Source: Pseudomonas solani (lineage in GTDB: Bacteria; Pseudomonadota; Gammaproteobacteria; Pseudomonadales; Pseudomonadaceae). Taken from it: a stretch of 64,000 nucleotides of DNA. This document shows positions 52,101-59,852 of the stretch, in pieces (the first letter of the stretch is position 1; the number at the start of each line of letters is the position of its first letter). The notes beneath the pieces are model-generated. The model did not search any database, had not been told where the DNA came from, and was given only the letters and a program-made list of their open reading frames with translations. The position numbers were made by a program, and so were the translations under genes. Location of the stretch: contig NZ_AP023081.1 in assembly GCF_026072635.1 (NCBI RefSeq), positions 1,324,501 to 1,388,500 on the forward strand. The letters are read 5' to 3'.

Positions 52101-55100
52101 CGTGGGCAAGAACCCCTACCTGGCACTGTTCTCCAGCGAGCAGACCACCCGCTCCGACCGGGTCAACCAACTGGCCAGCCTGAACCTCGCCAACAGCCGT
52201 GTGGTGGCGGGCGCGGGCAACCGCCAGGAGGTCTACTGGGACGGCAACCAGCTGCGCACCGTGTCCTCGCTGAACGACCTGACCGTGCAATACAAGGCCG
52301 CCGGCAGCGCCAACGCGTTCCGCCCGCTGGCCGAGATCGACGCCACCCTGGCCAGCCTCAACCAGCAGCTCGCCGGCCTCACCCCGGGCTCGGCCGCGTA
52401 CACCAGCCTGAGCGACCAGATCGCCCTCTACACCCAGATGCGCGCCAGCACCGCGCAGTCCCTGGGCGCCGGCGCCAACGGCAACACCACCGTAGACACC
52501 CTGGTGATCGGCGACATCATCGCCGGCGCCGGTGACATCCGCGTCGGTGCCGACCGCATCCAGCAGTCCGGTGCCAACCTGACCGCCTACGGCGCGCCGA
52601 CGGTGATCATCCACAACAGCTCCGACGACTACCTGGTGACCAACGGCATCCTGGTTTCCGCCGCAGGCACCGGCAGCATCACTTCCACCGGCGCGGCCAA
52701 GCTGGCCAACAGCGGCGCCACCCTGACCGAGGTGAAGCGCTCGCAGTCCGACTACTACGATGCCACCCAGCGCCCGAGCGTGCCCTCGATCGTCATCGAG
52801 AACACCTACGACACCAACCTGGCGGGCAACACCAGCCCGGCCCCGGGCATCCTGGTGCTCGGCGACATCGAGAACCTCAAGGGCAACACCTCGCTGAGCA
52901 ACACCTCGGGCAACGTCTCGCAGTTCGCCACCATCGAGAGCTACCAACTGAGCATGAACGTGCCCAACGGCGACCTGTTCGTCAGCCTGCCGGGCCGCAG
53001 CTGGAACCTGGCCTCGGTGCAGTCGGAGTGGGCCAACGTCATCAACGGCCTGAACCCGAGCAGCCTCAGCGGCCGCAACGTGCCCGACTCCATCGCCGAG
53101 TTCGCCGCCAACGTGGTCTACAACGGCTCCTACGCCTTCACCAGCAAGGAAGCCTTCACCGACTACCTGATCCGCAACTACGGCAGCGGCAACGGCACCG
53201 ACCAGCAGATCATCCTCGACGGCATGGTCCGCGGTTACTGGGAAACCGACGACGACAACACCGCCAACCGCGTCTGGTACAAGGACACCCGGTACGAGTA
53301 CAGCGGCAACATGTCGGCCAGCGACCATGACTTCTGGACCGGCAACACCGGTGTGTGGGATTGGCGCTACACCATGATGCAGGCCTACAAGACGCAGAAC
53401 AGCGCGGCCCTGGGCCAGTCCGACACCAGCGGCTCCACCGCCAGCGCCCTGCGCGTGGGCGGCGCCCTGGCGATCAACGCCAAGAACATCAACATCAACG
53501 CCGGCATCGAAGTGGGCGCGCGCACCGACTGGTCGCTGAACCTGGGCGCCGCCGCGGCCGCCGAGATCGCCAGCATCGCCAACGGCAACGGCCTGGTGCG
53601 CCTGAACAACGTCAGCGGCATCGCCGACGGCAACGGTGCCGACGAGGTGCCGGTGGTGTACTGGGATTCGGACAAGCAGCGCATCCAGGTGCAGCGCATC
53701 AATGCAGCCGGCGGCGGCTCGGTGTCGCTGACCGGCAACATCATCAACACCAACACGGTGGGCAACATCGTCGTCAACTCCGGCTACGGCGATGTCGAGA
53801 TCAACAACACCACCGGCCGCGACCTGATGCTCACCGACATCGACCTGGGCAACGGTGGCCAGAGCGTGGTGCGCATCACCGACACCCTCAAGCACTGGGG
53901 CGACGGCCGCGCGCAGACCTGGTGGTACGTCAACCAGGCCGGCCAGGACAGCGTCTCGGTCTACAACAACGCCAACGGCGCCACCGCCCTCACCGGCGCC
54001 AGCCTGGCGAGCGTGATCGGCCGCGACTTCACCTACAACCCGCAAGCCGGCGCCCGTTACGAGTGGACCCAGGACTACCACATCACCCGCACCTACACCG
54101 GCCCCACCAGCATCTCGGGCAAGAGCGACGAGATCCCCGGCAACCTGGGCAACTGGGTGAGCGAGATCGCCACCGCCGACGGCAAGGCCTACCTGACCAG
54201 CGCCGGCGACGTGGTGGTCCGCGCCGTCACCGGTGACGACAAGGCCTTCATGCAGTGGGCCGACGCCAACATCGGCTACACCACCGTGCGCGCCACCTCC
54301 AACGGCGACGAGTGGGGCGGCTACTACGCCGGCGCCACCTTCGACCTGGCCACTGACATCCAGATGACCGTCACCAACAGCGTGAAGGCCGACCACGCCA
54401 TCCCGATCCGCTTCGTCGGCAACAGCGAGTCGCGCCTGCAGGTGGATTCCGGCTCCAACGTGCTGATCGGCGGCACCATCCGCAACGACGTCGGCACCAG
54501 CACCTTCGACGTCACCGGCTCGCTGCTGGAGGCCGGCGGCTCGCTACAGGGCAAGGACCTGGTGCTCAACGCCAGCGCCGGCATCGGCAGCGCCAGCGAC
54601 GCGCTGAAGCTGATCGACTCCCGCGTCACCGGCGCCTCGGTCAGCGCCAGCAGCCAGGGCGACATCTTCCTGGCCAGCAGCGGCGACTTCTACGCCAAGT
54701 CGATCCAGACCACGGGCGACGTCACCGTCAACGCCGTCGGCGGCATCTACCAGCACGCCGACGCCGTGGGCGTGTCCATCGGGGGCGACGTGCTCAACCT
54801 GCACTCGGGCTCGGGCAGCTCCATCGGCGGGGTCAACAACCCGCTGGTCACCCAGAGCAACGAGATCAACGCCTCCGCCCCGGGCAGCGTCACCCTCACC
54901 CAGGGCAGCGGCAACATGAACGTCGGCTACATCGAGTCGCTGTTCGGCAACGTCGAGCTCAACACCCCGAGCGGCCAGATCCTCGGTGCCGCACCCAAGG
55001 GCGAGGACCAGGACGCCAAGCTGCAGGAGAAGATCGCCGAGTGGGAGGCCATGGGCCTCACCGACGCCAACCACGCGCAGAGCACCATTAACGGCTACGA

Positions 55101-57261
55101 GAACCTGGTGGAACGCTACTACAGCGACTACTGGACCCTCCGCGAGCGCGCCAGCAACCCGGACGGCAGCTTCAGCCTGACCAGCGCGGGCCTCAACCTC
55201 TACCGCGAGCAGGTGAGTGCCAACCTCGGCCACAGCGCCAGCGACGCCGAGATCAACAGCGCCATGAAGGCCCGCTACCTGGAGGCGAAGAGCTTCCTGG
55301 CCGGCGCGCCGGGCGTCGACCAGGGCCTGCTGCAGACCCGTTCGGCCAACTTCCAGTACAGCCTGGACACCGGCTCCGAGCTGTACGCGCAGATGACCCA
55401 CGGCGCGGTCTGGGACAAGAGCATGCTGGGCACGGTGATCAACGCCGGCGCGGTGGCGGGCGACCGTCCCTCCACCGGCGCGCTGCCCAACGTCTCCGCC
55501 ACCCAGGGCTCGATCCGCCTGAACAACGACCCGACCCAGGCCCTGCCCGAGTCGGAGACCCTGGTCTTCACCCTCAAGCGCACCGACGGCTACCTGCCCA
55601 TCGTCACCCAGCTCTCCTCCTCGGAAGGCAACAGCTACAGCTCCAGCCAGCTGATGGCCTTCCTCGCCGAGGCCAAGCCGGGCACGCTGCAATCCGAACA
55701 GGTAGACGGCGACACCGTGCGCATCACCCTGCGCCCACGCTACGACCTGGCGGTCGAAGCCAAGGACCCGGTGGTGATCGACGCCAAGGGCGACTACCAC
55801 GTGGGCACCTCCCAGGACGTGATCCTCAAGGACATCACCGTGGGCGGCACCCTCTACGTCTATGCCGGCCGTGACGTGATCAACCAGACCGCCACCGGCG
55901 TCGCCGGCGCCGTCACCGGCGGCCTGTACATCGACGCCGGGCGCAACATCGGCTCGCCGGACAACCCCATCCAGGTCACCAACAATGGCAACGACCCGGT
56001 CACCGTGTACCGCCTGGTAGCCCCGGGCACCGCCAACGTGGTGGTGCTCAACGGCAACGTGGTGGTCGGCAAGATCGACGTGAAGGGCGAAACCAACCTG
56101 GTGGCCAACAACGGCAACTTCTACTCCCTGGGCGACCACGCCACCTTCGACGGCGGCCTGGTCAACCTGCGTGCCGTGGACGGCAACGGCCTGACCTCCG
56201 GCTACATCGGCACCGCGCTGAACCCGTTCAACGTCGTGCAGAAGCAGGGCGCCCTGGGCCTGTTCGGCCTCGGTGCCAATGTGGTCGCCACGCAGAACGA
56301 CCTAGTGATGTCCAACAGCGTGCTGGACGGCCTGGTGTCCCTCACCTCCAGCCTCGGCTCGATCCTCATGGACGACGAGGATTCGGTGATCCGCACCACC
56401 GACGAAGGCACCGGCCAGGTCGACCTGGTGGCCGCCACCGGCATTGGCGAGAACGGCGCTGCCATCCGCCTGCACACCGGCCACTTCAACGCCGAGACCC
56501 CGGTGGGCGACGTCAACCTGCACCTGCAACGCGAGGCCCGTGCCGAGCGCGTGCACGCCCTCACCGGCTCCGCCCACCTGGTGGGCGATGGCGACGGCGT
56601 GCTCGGCACCACCGACCTGGATCTGGCCGACGTGCGCGTCGCCCGTGACCTGGAACTGCGCGCCGAAAGCATCCGCGGCCAGGTCACCCAGACCGTGCAG
56701 GCCACCCCGCTGCGCCTGTGGGCCACCCACCTGCAGGGCGGCGTGGCCGACCGCATCGACCTGGGCATCACCGGCGCGCCCTACGTGCTCAACGAGCAGC
56801 TGGCCGCCCGTGTCGCCGACATCCGCTCCAACGCCGTGCGCTTCAACATCGTCAACGGCCACATCGGCGAAGAGATGAAGCTCACCACCGGCTACGTCAG
56901 CGCGCTGATGGACAACACCACCCCGGCGCTGCGCTACGCCAGCGACTTCCAGTACTACATCCCCTGGAAGGGCTTCTCGCTGGACCTGGAGACCCGCGGC
57001 GCCACCGGCTCCCGCGCGCCCATGTGGTTCAACTCGGCCCGTGGCGTATTCACCCGCAACATGGTCACCAGCGGCCACGCCACCTTCGACCTGGCCCGCC
57101 CGCACTTCAGCACCGACCTGCGCCAGACCGGCGGGGAGGCGATGCCCGCCTACTCCGCGGCCTACCCCGTGCGCCCGGCGCTGCAACGTGCCAATGCAAT
57201 CTCCGCCGCCCCGCTGGCGGTCAACCTCGGTACCCAGAGCAGTGACGATGACTCCATCTAA
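43177..57261 (+). CDS. giant two-partner-secretion filamentous adhesin (TpsA)
   Basis: A 4,694-residue exoprotein. The start is ATG 43177: residues 1-53 form an extended signal peptide (MNHVYRTIWNHAKGVWQVV, then hydrophobic GLLAIGALLSPGLYA) typical of TPS exoproteins. Residues 54-330 are the TPS secretion domain, with NPHGMVVGESG near residue 142 in place of the usual NPNGI. Residues 400-2900 are beta-helix repeats of about 70 residues (GVAGSVAVNMVGGSTLAEI and relatives), with one charged insertion (EKGEEEEGEKGG near 815). The last 1,600 residues contain Trp/Tyr-rich unique sequence and end SSDDDSI. I saw no cysteine in it. It resembles the LktA/CdrA-type adhesins; its target is unknown. It overlaps tpsB by 14 nt. 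Confidence 0.93.
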   Translation: MNHVYRTIWNHAKGVWQVVGENTKRQGKTKSSKAASGAGLLAIGALLSPGLYAQGIVTDGRTATSVVQNGAVTDIRTETIRNGNGFNSFSQFNVGSGETANLYVPDSANALINIVRDQRSEINGILNGYKNGQIGGDIYFANPHGMVVGESGVINVGSLTVTTPDSASLERLIGADGKIDDLAVAQLKSGNLPLSESGLVSIRGQVNAKGAVTLSARDVGIGASGRVTAGQQAMPRIEQLVNIDGLDSAAAITEVNGEIRIIAENDVLIAGQVNTDGVAGKSAGEIEIRAGHDITIADGGKVSASGQGAHSDGGKVVIKAKQQSTLAKGGTVAANAGTSGNGGQVELSADESVTWAGTLEAKAGQGGAVGHVLIDPREINLTQDQRLGGTNYSLQASEKINVADGVMISTRNIANYQTASQQEHRDAVSVGNSGDITLEAPTIVLGQNAKLYAHTNNAAFEAGDVTLKAIAAEGALLTPGILVGVGSNKTEITLGAGTEIRGGQVTISAESSTALTDSLSSDGLYNGVDANGHPIAQVLDDDELEEQRQALADAGVQTDDDGGSDFFGGLLDTLASSGLLASVQVLDAQSKVNIGNGVSIIGSNDVNISSHASTNAQAEVADLPVGAVVSVTNTDAQLNVGQNVRIESLGGNVNLKSQSDTTVETAVEAGALEGLPITLTANVTSAKGRATTTVGSGSLIKAAFDASVSAEQVKVFDVSAQAGDAEGAIGVSVLVALSDLQARNDFNGTLEAGGNASLEAKVDTQSNSHEASVMLGDENKIVATLEEKIGEAGEDPTELLQAKTKDGIKELLKKLVEKGEEEEGEKGGSEQSKGFLDELGAAGALAYINHDNQALLNLGGQAKVKAGQDASLNAEVTDLLDSTVSSVISDKKNADKPFDFSTESTGKKNGVGVAILISNQDNDAVLTVRPGAELDAMQALSLNAKTSLPWLDQSRLSNLIKAFSADNLSDFLQTINEGQMFSTWVNAATAVSGEGAQDSGTTLSGMVDINHVGLNAKVDVADGVNINQDLAYRGQEQTVDIEARTESQMVNVAADPGLFNNEGGKNGFGAGLIAGIYNNSAQATVGAVNLYASELNVNAVTDVDILNYAVAGSKGGTNALSGSVSVSVLDNVTRAGIDDGAHLVVTDENGGSGDITINASDETDSLTITGGVVKSTSKAAGVAVGVHAFDRTTEAWLGSGDTQLAAGSVAASGGLKVGASADGRIGNYALSVALTAPPAPSTQPAAQSREGTGSFGINVSGSAAVNTLDNLVRARITDNLDIDAGAVNVQASDDTALHAIAGGAAVSSNTGNGVGLAGAYTQNTVDSLVEAELAATGDVTARRLDIAADNEASALSISAGVSASASASSYQVAGSVSVNSIDSTTRARLADGAIDAVDGVTVSARDDSSIHAVAGAASFGGKAGVGAGLSINSIDGATEAVADGLRRLDSNAGLSLNASSDADLVSVAAAMGYSNQYAFDGAVAINQLDHDTLAALRDSHDLNLGGALAVNAGNTSSIWTASGSAAIGNDGAVGASFGYNTISDRVSAEILDSDAEAASIAVQANQQSDINALVAGGAVAARSSAVAGSIAINTIDNRTSARTDDSSLTSHGSLLVNAQDASRIRSLTGALAYGGQGAGIGIAGSYNQISGAVYAGINGGNLQAGDLLRVSALRNQQLQSLAAGAAVGNNVGVAGSVAVNMVGGSTLAEIGDGAQVHSDGSLLLTARSDSDIETVAGALGVGLSGVGLSGAVAVNQLEGTTTARVTGASTHLSADGQGAARAIDNGQLNGNMGSDLRDRTLQESIKGIGVVASSTDEIDTVSVSVGGGSSVGVAGAVTVNRVGGSTLAQVSGATLDSDAATQVGAYHHTRVTTGNGAGAGGGTAGVGVSTTTNILDHDTQALVANATLGSDAGIGVNARATHDLNAVVVGAAIGGTAGVNGSVAVTTLAGTVRSNVQGSNLRSDAGGIEIAADADNDLDIVAGGVAGGGVAGVGATIIVTDLNQRTEASTSGATRLDASGLSAIDASAAQDVAIVGFTGAGGGTAGVAGTVNVLVAKGQTLAGIGAGSQINTQLGGAQQDVRVHAQDSLETTDVLGTAGVGGVAGVGAGADVQVVRSGAIASVGDGATVKAGRDITVEAENSRDIDSVSIAAAGGGYVGAGAGVSVVSVASGASSQATGSLDNSIRNAQGVARNSGLNGQMGNGFAGSSQLQADINANQQSISPNDTFLSTPDGTAYSAAARVGNATLDAGRNVTVSAHNSTDALSEAAGVAGGLVGAGAGVSVINVGDHSLAELGGTLRAGGNVRISAEDGQDGTTQALAQAGGGGLVGLGAAVAVSEKSSQTTARILDGANITAGGALSVDADLDHALKAQTVGVSAGGVAVGASIATSSSTGQAQALVGKNVQVSAGSLAVDASARSSNNVDAVGVSGGIVAGNAVVATASDHTSARAWVDDGSRVTTQGAIGIRASTDPMTRAFAIGASVGAGAIGASVATASVDNSVQAGTGAVNLTGGSLDVDAAAQRTRSQSAEAQAVGASGGALMGLNATVASANLDTNVLADIGQGTQLAITGNAAVKASDATRVKTDATGIAVGGLLAVGANVGLADIDATQRVRFGATGLVGGTLALSATGSNGISGDAVAGSGGVVAGSASTLNLDATSATTVDVLGSTNILTGRTDVLAEHRLDYAADSDSIQAAMVGASGTFIDLDLGATTQVLVRDGARVAALDGLDIEAHTITQGGAEAFSGSGGVISGSAVLIDNSIRDTTRIQVGNNVGLATVGSPLDIDKGHLRLSAHNTMRAADTGKLSAGGAIAAPYAGTEMDVDVANQVTFGDNLSMKSSGLLQVGAYSDTRASTNARVDVYGLVGAGGGDTKIDLTAAQLIRFGANADLLGYGNLGLRAGQSADGNLANDIRASASTVVVNNTLIPVTAVLDADATATTTNDLVFGTGALLRSVRNVDLIATNGAVSASGGGVGKNPYLALFSSEQTTRSDRVNQLASLNLANSRVVAGAGNRQEVYWDGNQLRTVSSLNDLTVQYKAAGSANAFRPLAEIDATLASLNQQLAGLTPGSAAYTSLSDQIALYTQMRASTAQSLGAGANGNTTVDTLVIGDIIAGAGDIRVGADRIQQSGANLTAYGAPTVIIHNSSDDYLVTNGILVSAAGTGSITSTGAAKLANSGATLTEVKRSQSDYYDATQRPSVPSIVIENTYDTNLAGNTSPAPGILVLGDIENLKGNTSLSNTSGNVSQFATIESYQLSMNVPNGDLFVSLPGRSWNLASVQSEWANVINGLNPSSLSGRNVPDSIAEFAANVVYNGSYAFTSKEAFTDYLIRNYGSGNGTDQQIILDGMVRGYWETDDDNTANRVWYKDTRYEYSGNMSASDHDFWTGNTGVWDWRYTMMQAYKTQNSAALGQSDTSGSTASALRVGGALAINAKNININAGIEVGARTDWSLNLGAAAAAEIASIANGNGLVRLNNVSGIADGNGADEVPVVYWDSDKQRIQVQRINAAGGGSVSLTGNIINTNTVGNIVVNSGYGDVEINNTTGRDLMLTDIDLGNGGQSVVRITDTLKHWGDGRAQTWWYVNQAGQDSVSVYNNANGATALTGASLASVIGRDFTYNPQAGARYEWTQDYHITRTYTGPTSISGKSDEIPGNLGNWVSEIATADGKAYLTSAGDVVVRAVTGDDKAFMQWADANIGYTTVRATSNGDEWGGYYAGATFDLATDIQMTVTNSVKADHAIPIRFVGNSESRLQVDSGSNVLIGGTIRNDVGTSTFDVTGSLLEAGGSLQGKDLVLNASAGIGSASDALKLIDSRVTGASVSASSQGDIFLASSGDFYAKSIQTTGDVTVNAVGGIYQHADAVGVSIGGDVLNLHSGSGSSIGGVNNPLVTQSNEINASAPGSVTLTQGSGNMNVGYIESLFGNVELNTPSGQILGAAPKGEDQDAKLQEKIAEWEAMGLTDANHAQSTINGYENLVERYYSDYWTLRERASNPDGSFSLTSAGLNLYREQVSANLGHSASDAEINSAMKARYLEAKSFLAGAPGVDQGLLQTRSANFQYSLDTGSELYAQMTHGAVWDKSMLGTVINAGAVAGDRPSTGALPNVSATQGSIRLNNDPTQALPESETLVFTLKRTDGYLPIVTQLSSSEGNSYSSSQLMAFLAEAKPGTLQSEQVDGDTVRITLRPRYDLAVEAKDPVVIDAKGDYHVGTSQDVILKDITVGGTLYVYAGRDVINQTATGVAGAVTGGLYIDAGRNIGSPDNPIQVTNNGNDPVTVYRLVAPGTANVVVLNGNVVVGKIDVKGETNLVANNGNFYSLGDHATFDGGLVNLRAVDGNGLTSGYIGTALNPFNVVQKQGALGLFGLGANVVATQNDLVMSNSVLDGLVSLTSSLGSILMDDEDSVIRTTDEGTGQVDLVAATGIGENGAAIRLHTGHFNAETPVGDVNLHLQREARAERVHALTGSAHLVGDGDGVLGTTDLDLADVRVARDLELRAESIRGQVTQTVQATPLRLWATHLQGGVADRIDLGITGAPYVLNEQLAARVADIRSNAVRFNIVNGHIGEEMKLTTGYVSALMDNTTPALRYASDFQYYIPWKGFSLDLETRGATGSRAPMWFNSARGVFTRNMVTSGHATFDLARPHFSTDLRQTGGEAMPAYSAAYPVRPALQRANAISAAPLAVNLGTQSSDDDSI

Positions 57262-58918
57262 GACCCTCACCAACGGCGGCCTGCGGGCCGTCGCCAGCCG
57301 CGCGCCCTTCCTGCTCGGTGCGGCCGGGCTGCTGTTCGCCGCCATCGCCAGCGCCGAGGCCCTGCCCTCCGGCGCGCTGCCCGGCGCCATCAGCTCGGAG
57401 CTGCTGCGCCAGCCCCAGCGCGCCCAGGAGCGCCAGGAAGCCCGCCCGCAGGACGACACCCCGGCGCTGGACGTGCCGGTGGTGGGCGACCAGAAGCTGC
57501 CCGACAACCCCAACCTCGCCTTCCAGCTGGACGCCGTGGTGTTCAGCGAAACCGCCATCCTCGACGCCCAGCAGCTGGAGGCGATGGCCAAGCCCTACCT
57601 CGGCCGCAAGGTGGGCTTCGCCGACCTGCAGCAGCTAATCTCGGCAGTGAACCGCCTGTACGACGAGAAAGGCTACGTCACCGCCCGCGCCATCCTGCCG
57701 CCCCAGCGCATCGAGCAGGGCCGCGTGCGCATCCAACTGGTGGAAGGCCGCGTCGGCGAGCTGGTGCTGGAAGGCAACAGCTACATGAACGAGGACTTCA
57801 TCCGCGAGCGCCTGGACATCGGCAACGGCGAGCTGGTGGACCCCAAGCGCCTGGAGGCCGAGCTGTCGCGCTTCAACCGCGTGAGCAACGGCACCCTCTC
57901 CGCCTCGCTGCAACCGGGCAAGGGCTACGGCCTCACCGACGTCTACGTGAACGTCAACGAGCCGCCGCAGAACAGCCTCGACCTGTTCGCCAACAACCAC
58001 GGCTACGAATCCACCGGTGAAGAAACCGGCGGCATGATGTACCGCCACTACGGCGCCCTCGGCCGTGACGACGTGTTCTCCGCCTTCCTCTCCGGCTCCC
58101 GGGGTTCGGGCGTGGGCATGCTGTCCTACGACGCGCCCTTCAACACCCTGGGCGGGCGCATCGGCGGGCGTCTCGGCAAGAGCAAGGCGAAGGTCATCTA
58201 CGGGCCCTTCCGCAGCCTGGATTCGGAGAGCGACTCGAAGAACGGCTCGCTGTTCATCAGCCACCCGCTGTGGAGCAACCAGGACTGGCTGCTCACCGGC
58301 CAGTTGACCTATGGCGAGCAGCGCACCAAGAACTACATCGCCGACGTCTTCCTCAACGAGAACCGCGTGCGCACCACCCAGGCCGACCTCACCGCGCTGT
58401 ACCTGGCGCCGGGCCGCTCCCTGCGCGTGGGCCTGGGTTACCAGGATGCCCGCAGCGAGCTGGAAGGCACCGCCATCCGCGAGAACTACGGCCTCTGGGT
58501 CGGCTACTGGCAGTTCTACCAGGCCCTCAGCGCGGACTGGTACCTCAACGCCAGCGGCGCCTGGCAGTACGCCAACCGCGAGGGCGTGCCCTCCAGCCAG
58601 CTGTTCCAGATCGGCGGCGCCTCCACCGTGCGTGGCTACCGCCAGGGCGAGCTGGCCGGCGACGGTGGTATGTACTCCAACCTGCAGGCCAACTACCGAG
58701 TCACCCAGGCCCTCACCGGCTTCGGCTTCTACGACTACGGGCGCATCGACTCCTCGTTCCGCCAGCCGGAGAAACTCGACAGCGTGGGCGGCGGCTTCAA
58801 CTGGCAGGCCACCTCGCGCCTCAGCGGCGAAGTGACCCTTGGCGTGCCCCTGACCAAGGTGCGCTCCGACCAGGACAACGCCTACGTCAACCTGCAAGTG
58901 GTGTTCAAGGTCCTCTAA
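57248..58918 (+). CDS. TpsB outer-membrane transporter (ShlB/FhaC/CdrB type)
   Basis: A 556-residue Omp85-superfamily pore that secretes the adhesin encoded upstream. The ATG at 57248 lies inside the end of the adhesin gene (14-nt overlap), so translation is probably coupled. A signal peptide ends near residue 37 (FLLGAAGLLFAAIASAEA). A POTRA_2 segment follows (LDAVVFSETAILDAQQLEAM; LYDEKGYVTARAILPPQ) and then the 16-strand barrel, with the L6 motif VRGYR near residue 461 and a terminal strand ending VVFKVL. Full length. The A-before-B order and the overlap make a clear TPS pair. Confidence 0.93.
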   Translation: MTPSKTLTNGGLRAVASRAPFLLGAAGLLFAAIASAEALPSGALPGAISSELLRQPQRAQERQEARPQDDTPALDVPVVGDQKLPDNPNLAFQLDAVVFSETAILDAQQLEAMAKPYLGRKVGFADLQQLISAVNRLYDEKGYVTARAILPPQRIEQGRVRIQLVEGRVGELVLEGNSYMNEDFIRERLDIGNGELVDPKRLEAELSRFNRVSNGTLSASLQPGKGYGLTDVYVNVNEPPQNSLDLFANNHGYESTGEETGGMMYRHYGALGRDDVFSAFLSGSRGSGVGMLSYDAPFNTLGGRIGGRLGKSKAKVIYGPFRSLDSESDSKNGSLFISHPLWSNQDWLLTGQLTYGEQRTKNYIADVFLNENRVRTTQADLTALYLAPGRSLRVGLGYQDARSELEGTAIRENYGLWVGYWQFYQALSADWYLNASGAWQYANREGVPSSQLFQIGGASTVRGYRQGELAGDGGMYSNLQANYRVTQALTGFGFYDYGRIDSSFRQPEKLDSVGGGFNWQATSRLSGEVTLGVPLTKVRSDQDNAYVNLQVVFKVL

Positions 58919-59025
58919 GCGCCACGCCCCGAATCCGCTCCCGTGCTGAAGCCCGGCCCATGTGACCCCATCTCGTGGGCAGGGCTTTAGCGCCGGGGCG
59001 GCCCCTTCGATCCTCTCTGCCGTAG

Positions 59026-59043
59026 CCCGGGCTTCAGCCCGGG
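59026..59043. repeat. intergenic hairpin downstream of tpsB
   Basis: CCCGGGCT, TC and AGCCCGGG form a perfect palindrome in a GC-rich spacer that also contains GAAGCCCGG and CAGGGCTTTAGC at 58950-58995. The 306 nt between tpsB and the next gene hold only these repeat-like stems, no gene and no clear terminator. Confidence 0.5.
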
Positions 59044-59224
59044 GCCTGCGGCGGCCCCACTCCTGGCGACGCCAGAAAAACACTGAACCGCGCGTTTCAC
59101 CGGGCAGTCCATCCTTACAAGCCCGTCGGCAAGCCCGGGCTTATCCGTCTCGGACGTCATTGTTCCACTCGGCCTCCACAAAGGGCCTATCCGAGTGCCA
59201 AAGCACGAGAGAGGAGAACCCCTC

Positions 59225-59503
59225 ATGAAACGTACTGCCCTGTTGATTACAGCCGCCCTGATGGCCTCCCCGGTATTCGCCGATGACCTCTGCACCATCA
59301 ACCTGCAGAAGATCAGTGACGCCATGGCCACCAACACCACCCTGGGCGACCCGCTGAAGAAAGACGTCGAAGACCTGCGCATGAAGGCCGAACAGGCCAA
59401 GACCGCCGGTGACACCGAAGCCTGCATCAACTCGTCCAACATGGCGCTGCAGCGCCTGCAAGGGCCGAATAAGGAAGGCGGTAGCGACGGCGCCAGCCAG
59501 TGA
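59225..59503 (+). CDS. small periplasmic Cys-containing protein, copy 1
   Basis: A 92-residue exported protein starting at ATG 59225 behind AGGAG. Signal peptide cleaved near VFA/DDL. The mature part begins DDLCTINLQKISDAMA and contains DVEDLRMKAEQAKTAGDTEACINSSNMALQRLQ, read in segments, ending in a Gly/Asn/Ser-rich tail. Two cysteines (near residues 24 and 70) could bond. It is a paralogue of the protein 104 nt downstream (shared LR..AE..K.AG..E...A...LQ pattern). All-helical hairpin likely. I do not recognise a function. Confidence 0.8.
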   Translation: MKRTALLITAALMASPVFADDLCTINLQKISDAMATNTTLGDPLKKDVEDLRMKAEQAKTAGDTEACINSSNMALQRLQGPNKEGGSDGASQ

Positions 59504-59516
59504 CCCGCCCCCGCTG

Positions 59517-59543
59517 AAAAGGCCAGCCTCGCGCTGGCTTTTT
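59517..59543 (+). terminator. intrinsic terminator after the first small periplasmic gene
   Basis: GCCAGC, CTCGC and GCTGGC are followed by TTTTT, 18 nt past the stop codon. The second paralogue therefore probably has its own promoter. Confidence 0.85.
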
Positions 59544-59606
59544 CATGCCCCGCGTAACGCCCAGCCCCTGCCTATACTCCTGGACACCCCCGCCAGGAGC
59601 CTCGCC

Positions 59607-59852
59607 ATGCGCCGCCTCGCCGCCTTTATCGCCGCCGCCCTGATCAGCACCCCGCTCTGGGCCATGCACTGCCCCCAGGACATGGCCAAGATCGACGAAA
59701 TGCTCAAGACCGACCCGCCCTCCGATGCCGCCCTGCTAGCGGAAGTCCAGCGTCTGCGCGCGGAAGGCGAAGAGCTGCACAAGGCCGGCAACCACGAGGA
59801 ATCGGCCAAGGTACTCAAGGAAGCCATCGACATGCTGCAAGCCAGCGAATGA
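59607..59852 (+). CDS. small periplasmic Cys-containing protein, copy 2
   Basis: An 81-residue exported protein starting at ATG 59607 with CAGGAG upstream. The signal peptide ends LWA/MHC. The mature segment starts MHCPQDMAKIDEMLKTD and continues EVQRLRAEGEELHKAGNHEE, which aligns with copy 1 (AE..K.AG..E). It keeps the first cysteine but has lost the second and the Gly-rich tail. Same predicted helical hairpin. Function unknown; the tandem pair suggests duplication. Confidence 0.78.
   Translation: MRRLAAFIAAALISTPLWAMHCPQDMAKIDEMLKTDPPSDAALLAEVQRLRAEGEELHKAGNHEESAKVLKEAIDMLQASE

Noticed and set aside
43114..54396. Open reading frame of 3,760 codons on the minus strand, antisense to the adhesin gene
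   Set aside because: It arises because the adhesin is rich in GCC/GGC/AAC/GAC codons whose complements avoid stops. The translation is low-complexity (runs of Gly, Ala, Val, Asp, His), has no signal or domain, and the sense frame has clear ESPR, TPS and repeat features.
56000..57261. CdiA-type toxin C-terminus with immunity gene
   Set aside because: No VENN-type motif, no charged toxin-like terminal domain, and the following gene is the TpsB transporter, not a small immunity protein.
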